DNA from: CAYVLI01 sp964452105 [NCBI: uncultured Nitrospinota bacterium]
Lineage (GTDB): Bacteria > JAUXIQ01
Direction: 5' to 3'
Assembly (NCBI GenBank): GCA_964452105.1
Contig: CAYVLI010000070.1
Span: forward strand, 1 to 9,869
DNA length: 9,869 nt
The notes under the pieces were generated by a model that saw only the letters and a list, made by a program, of their open reading frames with translations, did no database searches and had not been told where the DNA came from. A program made the translations under genes and the position numbers. Positions 6,109 through 9,869 of this stretch are shown here, piece by piece. Each line of letters begins with the position of its first letter. The stretch's first letter is position 1.

Positions 6109-7233
6109 ATGACATTCCTCTATATCGTGGGCGGCGTGCTGCTGGAGTCCTTTCGTGTGCTTAACGAGGCCTCTCTTTACCTGATAATAGGGCTTTTCCT
6201 GGCGGGCCTGTTCAAGGTCGTTTACAAAAAGGAAAAAATCTACAGTCGTATGGGCGGGTCGGACGCCAAATCCGTTGTGCGTGCGGCTATCTTCGGCATA
6301 CCTCTCCCCATTTGCAGCTGCGGGGTGGTGCCGCTGGCGCTGTCCATGAGGCGGCAGGGCTCCTCCAAGGGAGCGGCGCTATCCTTCCTGGTCTCCACAC
6401 CCGAGACCGGCGTGGATTCCATCGCCATCTCTTACGCCCTGTTAGGTCCGGTGTTTGCGGTATTTAGGCCGGTGGCTGCGCTGGTGACGGCCGTGGTCGC
6501 TGGATTGTGGGCAAACAGCGTCAAGGAGGAGGATAAGGAAAAGGAGGAGCCTCCGGTCGATTCATGTCAGGTATGCGACCTGGAAAACGGAGATACGGTT
6601 CATGCTCACACCAGGAAGGAGATGGCCCGTAGCGCCTTTCGTTATGCGTTTGACGAATTTTTCGGCGAGATAGCGGGCTGGCTATTTTTCGGTTTTCTTC
6701 TGGCGGGAATAGTTTCCTATGTTATTCCTGAGAACTTCTTCGGAGGGTTTCTGGGAGGGTCCTTCTCCACCATGCTGATAATGCTGGCCGTGGGAGTGCC
6801 CATATATATATGCGCAAGCGCTTCCACGCCCATAGCGGCGGCGCTCATTCTGCGGGGCTTGAACCCCGGGGCCGCCCTGGTCTTTCTTCTGGCGGGACCG
6901 GCCACCAACGCTGCCACCATAGCCATGGTGGGACGCTACCTGGGCAAACGGGTGACGGTCATCTACCTGACGGTGGTCTGCGTCATGAGCCTGCTCATGG
7001 GTTTTCTGCTGAATTGGCTTTTCCTGGTACTGGGATTGGACTATGCGGCACAGGTGACCCGTGGGACCGAGTTCATGCCCCTATGGCTTAAAATCGGGGC
7101 CTCCGGAGTGGTCCTGGCGCTTTTCTTAAGGTATCTGGTGGGCTGTGTTCGTGAGAGGAAGCCTCTCCGAGGCGACCTTTGTTGCAGGGGAGAGGATGCC
7201 CACGCCGCCGGTGAGCTGAGCCATCACCATTAA
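6109..7233 (+). CDS. SO_0444/ArsP-type metal efflux permease (DUF318 permease family)
   Basis: A 374-residue inner-membrane protein with about eight hydrophobic segments (near 5-16, 22-38, 58-80, 105-135, 186-206, 216-236, 255-275, 282-309, 325-345). Its two homologous halves carry the family's paired motifs: PLPICSCGVVPLALSMRRQG (65-84) followed by STPETGVDS (96-104), and VPIYICASASTP (230-241) followed by AGPATNAAT (262-270). C69, C71 and C235 lie in or near the pore and may handle soft metals. The charged loop between halves has CQVCD (153-157) and HAH (165-167). The tail has CC (358-359) and ends in HHH (372-374), an unusual addition of metal ligands. AAGGA nine bases ahead supports the start. 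Placement behind a metal repressor and operator suggests Cu/Zn- or As-type export. Relatives include organoarsenical ArsP, so the ion is not settled. Confidence 0.86.
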   Translation: MTFLYIVGGVLLESFRVLNEASLYLIIGLFLAGLFKVVYKKEKIYSRMGGSDAKSVVRAAIFGIPLPICSCGVVPLALSMRRQGSSKGAALSFLVSTPETGVDSIAISYALLGPVFAVFRPVAALVTAVVAGLWANSVKEEDKEKEEPPVDSCQVCDLENGDTVHAHTRKEMARSAFRYAFDEFFGEIAGWLFFGFLLAGIVSYVIPENFFGGFLGGSFSTMLIMLAVGVPIYICASASTPIAAALILRGLNPGAALVFLLAGPATNAATIAMVGRYLGKRVTVIYLTVVCVMSLLMGFLLNWLFLVLGLDYAAQVTRGTEFMPLWLKIGASGVVLALFLRYLVGCVRERKPLRGDLCCRGEDAHAAGELSHHH

Positions 7234-7254
7234 GTTTGGTAAACCCCACTCAAA

Positions 7255-7275
7255 CCCTCCCCGCAACGGGGAGGG
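7255..7275. repeat. GC-rich palindrome, dispersed-repeat type
   Basis: CCCTCCCCG (7255-7263) and CGGGGAGGG (7267-7275) are perfect 9-base inverted repeats around a CAA loop, shortly after the permease stop. There is no T run behind it, so it is not a normal terminator. Its form resembles short palindromes that recur between genes in many genomes; only one copy is in this window. Confidence 0.5.
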
Positions 7276-7356
7276 GAGCTCCATTTTAGCCGGTTTGCCA
7301 CTCCGCCCCGTCCTGTCTGTTCCATTCACCATGCTCAGTAGTTTATATCAGCTAAA

Positions 7357-7384
7357 AAGACGGGCCTGCTCAAAGGCTCTTTTT
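7357..7384. terminator. Bidirectional terminator between permease and trpG
   Basis: GGGCCT (7362-7367) pairs with AGGCTC (7374-7379), with one G-U pair on the plus strand and a 6-base loop. On the plus strand T5 follows (7380-7384). On the minus strand the stem is followed by GTC and T5 (7361-7355 region). It therefore can end both converging transcripts. The stem is short, so strength is uncertain. Confidence 0.5.
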
Positions 7385-7391
7385 CAATCTA

Positions 7392-7409
7392 AATCTGCGC
7401 AATCTGCGG
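7392..7409. repeat. Tandem 9-base repeat AATCTGCG(C/G)
   Basis: Two tandem copies, AATCTGCGC and AATCTGCGG, occupy 7392-7409 just beyond the trpG stop. The sequence resembles short dispersed intergenic repeats seen in many bacterial genomes. No role can be read from it. Confidence 0.45.
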
Positions 7410-7422
7410 ATAACACCCCCGT

Positions 7423-7986
7423 TCATCCGGCGAGGAAGTTTTTCAGCAGCGTTTTACCCCAGTGTGTGAGGATGGATTCGGGATGAAACTGAACGCCCTC
7501 GACGGGGTACTCACTGTGCCGGATGCCCATGATGATCCCCTCTTCGGTCTCCGAGGTTATCCGAAAGCAGGCGGGGAGGTTTTCCCTGTTAACTATCAGT
7601 GAGTGGTATCTTATGGCTTCGAAGGGGGAAGGCAGGTCTTTGTAGAGGTTCGTTCCATGATGATGGATGAGGGAGGTCTTCCCGTGCATGAGTTCGGGAG
7701 CGCGTATTACCTCTCCTCCGTAGGCATATCCTATGCACTGATGGCCCAGGCATACGCCCAGAATGGGAGTGGACGGGCCGAATTTCTTTACCAGGTCCAC
7801 CGAGACGCCCGCTTCTTTAGGGGTGCAGGGGCCGGGCGAGATAACGATCTTTTCCGGGGACATCGATTCTATCTCCCGGAGGGTGATCTTATCGTTCCGA
7901 TAGACCTCCATCTCGGCGCTCAGTTCACCCAGGTACTGTACGAGATTGTAAGTGAAGGAATCGTAGTTATCGATAATTAGTATCAT
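7423..7986 (-). CDS. trpG: Glutamine amidotransferase, anthranilate/aminodeoxychorismate synthase component II (TrpG/PabA)
   Basis: A 187-residue class I (triad) glutaminase that makes ammonia from glutamine and passes it to a TrpE- or PabB-type chorismate-using subunit for tryptophan or folate synthesis. The N-terminus IIDNYDSFTYNLVQYL (4-19) is diagnostic for TrpG/PabA. SPGPCTP (50-56) forms the oxyanion region. The nucleophile is C79 in GVCLGHQ, and H168 and E170 in GVQFHPESI (164-172) complete the triad, so it should be active. Length is standard. It follows the phosphorylase after only 4 bases, so expression is probably coupled; its own ribosome site is poor. No trpE or pabB is in view, and a terminator follows, so the partner must lie elsewhere. 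The family cannot be split into TrpG and PabA from sequence alone, and some enzymes serve both. Confidence 0.92.
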   Translation of the reverse strand: MILIIDNYDSFTYNLVQYLGELSAEMEVYRNDKITLREIESMSPEKIVISPGPCTPKEAGVSVDLVKKFGPSTPILGVCLGHQCIGYAYGGEVIRAPELMHGKTSLIHHHGTNLYKDLPSPFEAIRYHSLIVNRENLPACFRITSETEEGIIMGIRHSEYPVEGVQFHPESILTHWGKTLLKNFLAG

Positions 7987-7990
7987 CCTG

Positions 7991-8800
7991 CTAACCGGCC
8001 CTTTCCGAGGAAGCGGTTTCCCTTCCGGCGATTGTTCTGGCGGCGTCTAATACCAGGTCGCAGGCCAGACCGTTGGCCTTCAGGAAACGCGGGGAGCTGA
8101 AACCCGGCTTCCATTCAGGCGCTGTGGTCTCATCCGAAACCACCAGCACCGCAGCGGCCTCTATCCCCCTGTACTGAGCAACGGAGTAAACCGCCGATAT
8201 CTCCATATCCACGCCCAGCACGCCCATCTGGCGATACCTGTTTATCTTGCTCCTGGTCTCGCGATAGATGGCATCGGTGCTCCAGAGAGAGCCCTTGTGC
8301 GGACTGAGACCCATGCGGGAGGCGCTGCCTTCGAGAGACGAGAGAAGATTCTCGCTTATGTTGGGCACGACTTCCGGGGGCAGGTAGTGAAAAGAGGTGC
8401 CTTCCTCCCGGTAGGCTCTGGTGGGGATTACTATGTCGCCGATTCTGGTGTGCTCCTGCAGCCCGCCGCACAGGCCCAGGAAAATTATGCGCTCCACGCC
8501 GAAACCGATGAGCTGCTCCATTAAGATGACCGCCTGCGGCGCCCCCACGGGGTCGCCTATGATGGAGAATTGCTGCTCTCCGGGAGGACTGTTGTAGAAA
8601 CTCGCTCGAAAAATTTTGTTGGCGGCCTTCTTGATTTTGAGCTTGCTCAGCAGCAGCTTTCGCATGTCTTCGATGAAGGTGAAGACTACCGTCGTGCTGA
8701 GACCCATCTTGTCTCTGGTGATGCCCTTCCTGCTCAAGTACTTTTGGGCTATGACCGATGGCTCTATGAAAGATTGCGTTTCGCTGCACAGAAAATCCAT
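7991..8800 (-). CDS. Nucleoside phosphorylase (PNP/UDP family, uridine phosphorylase-like)
   Basis: A 269-residue member of the PNP_UDP_1 family. Members cleave a nucleoside with phosphate to give base and ribose 1-phosphate. Family marks are GDPVGAPQAVILMEQL (107-122, phosphate/ribose region), IIFLGLCGGLQ (130-140, in the place of the usual G(S/T)CGG), GDIVIP (145-150), WSTDAIYRET (198-207), VDMEISAVYSVA (220-231, with the Met-Glu that hold the ribose) and VVSDE (244-248, the Asp near the base). I chose ATG 8800 because GGGGAGG precedes it and a good promoter lies at 8839-8867 inside the longer reading frame, which would otherwise run from 8947. It is the first gene of an operon with trpG. 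The C-terminal tail is Ser/Arg/Ala rich. Base preference (uridine, purine or methylthioadenosine) is not clear. Confidence 0.83.
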   Translation of the reverse strand: MDFLCSETQSFIEPSVIAQKYLSRKGITRDKMGLSTTVVFTFIEDMRKLLLSKLKIKKAANKIFRASFYNSPPGEQQFSIIGDPVGAPQAVILMEQLIGFGVERIIFLGLCGGLQEHTRIGDIVIPTRAYREEGTSFHYLPPEVVPNISENLLSSLEGSASRMGLSPHKGSLWSTDAIYRETRSKINRYRQMGVLGVDMEISAVYSVAQYRGIEAAAVLVVSDETTAPEWKPGFSSPRFLKANGLACDLVLDAARTIAGRETASSERAG

Positions 8801-8838
8801 TGAACACACCTCCCCAGCGTTTTTGTTCCGATGAAAAA

Positions 8839-8867
8839 ATGATACCAGAGGCGCGGATGAACGACAA
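8839..8867 (-). promoter_or_regulatory. Sigma70-like promoter of phosphorylase-trpG operon
   Basis: On the minus strand TTGTCG (8867-8862; four of six) and TATCAT (8844-8839; five of six) are spaced exactly 17 bases. The expected transcript starts near 8832 and gives a leader of about 30 bases with GGGGAGG before ATG 8800, which supports the shorter start of the phosphorylase. Confidence 0.62.
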
Positions 8868-8994
8868 TCATAAAAAATCAGAAGATTTTGGATTCGAGTA
8901 AACCTTTCGCCGGTTCTGGAGTCTAATTCAGGTAAAAGCGCAGACATTTCCCCGATGAGGGATCCGAGAACTTACGAAGCAAGGAGGTAGAAAG

Positions 8995-9303
8995 TTGAAA
9001 AAGATAGTTTTGGTGCTGGTTTTGGCCTCGATAGTCGCAGTCGGAGGTTACGCCTACTCTAACAGCTACAAGTATGGAAACGGCGGCTCCTGGTTCCAGG
9101 GGCAGGGTTGGCAGGGCATGATGGGCCCAAGGATGATGGGCTACGGCAACATGGGCGCAAGCATGATGGGCTATCATGGTAACACAGCAACGAACCCGGA
9201 AACGGGACGGCCTTACACACCTGAAGAATGGAACCAGGTAGTCGGGCAGATGCACGATACCTGCGGCGCCTTCATGGACTATAATCAGGGAACCGACCTC
9301 TGA
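8995..9303 (+). CDS. Met-rich small exported protein
   Basis: A 102-residue protein with a TTG start; AAGGAGG (8981-8987) lies seven bases ahead, a near-ideal site. The N-terminus (Lys-Lys then a hydrophobic stretch, residues 2-18) is a signal peptide or anchor, with a likely cut after GGYA (17-20). The mature part is rich in Gly, Met, Tyr, Trp and Asn. MMG occurs three times within residues 42-59, ending in YHG (60-62). The C-terminal part, PYTPEEWNQVVGQMHDTCG (73-91), looks like a short helix with a Met, His and the only Cys (C90). Met/His-rich exported proteins often bind Cu(I) or Ag(I) outside the cytoplasm, so a metal role is possible but only inferred. It is divergent from the phosphorylase operon and ends at a strong terminator, so it is transcribed alone. 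I do not recognise a named family. Confidence 0.78.
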   Translation: MKKIVLVLVLASIVAVGGYAYSNSYKYGNGGSWFQGQGWQGMMGPRMMGYGNMGASMMGYHGNTATNPETGRPYTPEEWNQVVGQMHDTCGAFMDYNQGTDL

Positions 9304-9340
9304 TTCATATAGCTTTCCTTCTCTCTCTCCTCTCCTGACG

Positions 9341-9377
9341 CAAGGGCAGGGTTTTAAACCCTGCCCTTGTATTTTTT
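9341..9377 (+). terminator. Strong rho-independent terminator after the Met-rich gene
   Basis: CAAGGGCAGGGTTT (9341-9354) and AAACCCTGCCCTTG (9356-9369) are perfect 14-base inverted repeats, followed by TATTTTTTT. It lies 37 bases after the stop of the small gene. Confidence 0.92.
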
Positions 9378-9584
9378 TATCAACCAGGATGGATTTATGC
9401 AAGTGGAATAGTGTGTCCGCAACAAGCAGACCCTGGGTGCGGCCAAAGGAGATTTTATTTTATCAGCGTCTCCTCTGCGTGCATGGACGTACTGCGAAAC
9501 GCAGGACTCCATGCTCCCGCCGCGAAAACAGGCCTATTGCCCGTGCTGTAAGCTCGCCTCGCTCGACAGCGGGCTGTTGATCTG

Positions 9585-9609
9585 GATTCCCGCTTCCGCG
9601 GGAATGACA
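9585..9609. repeat. Dispersed palindromic repeat (GATTCCCGC...GCGGGAATGACA type)
   Basis: The hairpin ATTCCCGC-TTCC-GCGGGAAT with flanking G and GACA matches a very common intergenic repeat that, when translated, yields peptides like WIPASAGMT. Such copies recur widely in diverse bacterial genomes. A partial echo, GCGGGAACGACA, follows at 9619-9629. Confidence 0.62.
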
Positions 9610-9691
9610 CAGAGGGTGCGGGAACGACATGAAGATACTCGCCCTTGTAAGGGTGGGAGCTTCACTCGCCACGCTGAATGCGCGGGGCGAA

Positions 9692-9720
9692 CCCCCGGAT
9701 TCATCCGGGGGATTTTTTTT
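9692..9720 (+). terminator. Strong rho-independent terminator with no gene before it
   Basis: CCCCCGGAT (9692-9700) and ATCCGGGGG (9703-9711) form a perfect 9-base stem, followed by A and eight T residues (9713-9720). No coding sequence lies between it and the previous terminator, so it either ends an untranslated RNA or acts as an attenuator before the gene at 9818. Confidence 0.78.
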
Positions 9721-9746
9721 GGGATAACTCCTGTTGAAATTAAGGA

Positions 9747-9775
9747 TTGTGTAAAACAGTACTCGATTGTATCAT
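9747..9775 (+). promoter_or_regulatory. Possible promoter of the gene starting at 9818
   Basis: TTGTGT (9747-9752) and TATCAT (9770-9775; five of six) are 17 bases apart. The transcript would start near 9782, giving a leader of about 36 bases. If real, it makes the terminator at 9692-9720 a boundary and not an attenuator. Confidence 0.42.
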
Positions 9776-9817
9776 ATTTAATTGATAACCGGAAGGAACG
9801 GGTGGTTGGAGGGAAAT

Positions 9818-9869
9818 ATGGGCTTTTCGGACGAGGTAAGAAAGAAAGCCGATAAGATATGGCAGGCCA
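9818..9869 (+). CDS. Partial gene, N-terminus resembling TenA/thiaminase II family
   Basis: Only 17 codons lie in the window, cut at the right edge. ATG 9818 follows GGAGG (9808-9812) by five bases, a strong start. The peptide MGFSDEVRKKADKIWQA resembles the opening of TenA/THI-4 proteins, which usually begin with a helix of the form (M)xFSxxLRxxAxxIWxA before HPFV. TenA proteins hydrolyse aminopyrimidine in thiamin salvage, and related ones serve PQQ or other pathways. With so few residues, this is a hint, not an identification. I see no TPP riboswitch before it. Confidence 0.55.
   Translation, partial: MGFSDEVRKKADKIWQA

Larger units (their letters stand above)
9378..9720. other. Gene-free region with dense hairpins
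   Basis: I see no supported gene between the terminator at 9341-9377 and the start at 9818. Open frames here lack ribosome sites and look like translated repeat sequence. The stretch 9447-9720 holds consecutive inverted repeats: AGGAGA/TCTCCT (9447-9452, 9469-9474); GCATGGA/TCCATGC (9481-9487, 9508-9514) with inner CTGCG/CGCAG; GCC-CGCT/AGCGGGC (9556-9574); ATTCCCGC/GCGGGAAT (9586-9593, 9598-9605); CCCT/AGGG (9642-9645, 9650-9653) flanked by CTC/GAG; TCGCC/GGCGA (9666-9670, 9686-9690) with inner CGC/GCG; and a terminator. It may be an untranslated RNA, a leader, or a cluster of dispersed repeats. No promoter is clear at its left end. Confidence 0.4.

Noticed and set aside
8801-8947. N-terminal extension of the phosphorylase to 8947
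   Set aside because: A well-spaced promoter (8839-8867) lies inside it, GGGGAGG precedes ATG 8800, and the family homology begins after that point.
9600-9700. TPP riboswitch upstream of the TenA-like start
   Set aside because: GAGGGTGCGGG looks superficially similar, but the conserved CTGAGA and GAACCTGAT elements are missing.
9511-9855. 114-codon frame at the right end
   Set aside because: It runs through a dispersed repeat (translated as WIPASAGMT), two hairpins and a terminator, has no ribosome site, and overlaps the well-supported start at 9818 in another frame.

Overview
The window is from a bacterial chromosome of moderate to fairly high GC. Shine-Dalgarno sites are strong, TTG and GTG starts occur, and there are sigma70-like promoters and hairpin-plus-T-run terminators. 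The sequence does not fix the lineage. The gene mix (solitary PaaK-type ligase, archaeal-type class I aldolase, SO_0444-type metal permease) would suit an environmental anaerobe such as a Chloroflexota or deltaproteobacterial-type genome, but that is only an impression.

Layout. (1) 38-1433: a minus-strand phenylacetate-CoA ligase-like gene ending at a strong bidirectional terminator. (2) 1642-2430: a divergent plus-strand FAH/MhpD-family hydratase or decarboxylase. (3) 4527-2530: a minus-strand two-gene operon of a DhnA/FbaB-type class I aldolase and a PfkB-family kinase. (4) 4767-7233: a plus-strand block of a SAM methyltransferase, a CadC-like ArsR/SmtB metal sensor, and a SO_0444/ArsP-type metal permease that has its own promoter and a probable ArsR-type operator. 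(5) 7255-7409: a convergent intergenic region with a bidirectional terminator and small repeats. (6) 8800-7423: a minus-strand operon of a nucleoside phosphorylase and a TrpG/PabA glutamine amidotransferase, behind a good promoter. (7) 8995-9303: a divergent Met-rich exported small protein with a near-perfect terminator. (8) 9378-9720: no gene, but dense hairpins ending in another strong terminator. (9) 9818 to the window end: the first 17 codons of a gene that looks like a TenA/thiaminase II family protein.

How the parts fit. The clearest functional module is metal homeostasis. The CadC-like sensor (ELCVCD site plus an alpha5 Asp/His site) sits just before an operator/promoter and a metal permease with extra Cys and His ligands. 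The Met-rich secreted protein may belong to the same physiology but is transcribed separately. The aldolase-kinase pair suggests phosphorylation and retro-aldol cleavage of a sugar. The ligase and hydratase belong to families used in aromatic or carboxylic acid catabolism, but no other pathway genes are present, so their substrates are open. I see no CRISPR array, tRNA, rRNA, transposase or phage gene. Nothing here proves a new multi-gene system; the best leads are the altered metal sites of the regulator and the structured gene-free stretch at 9447-9720.
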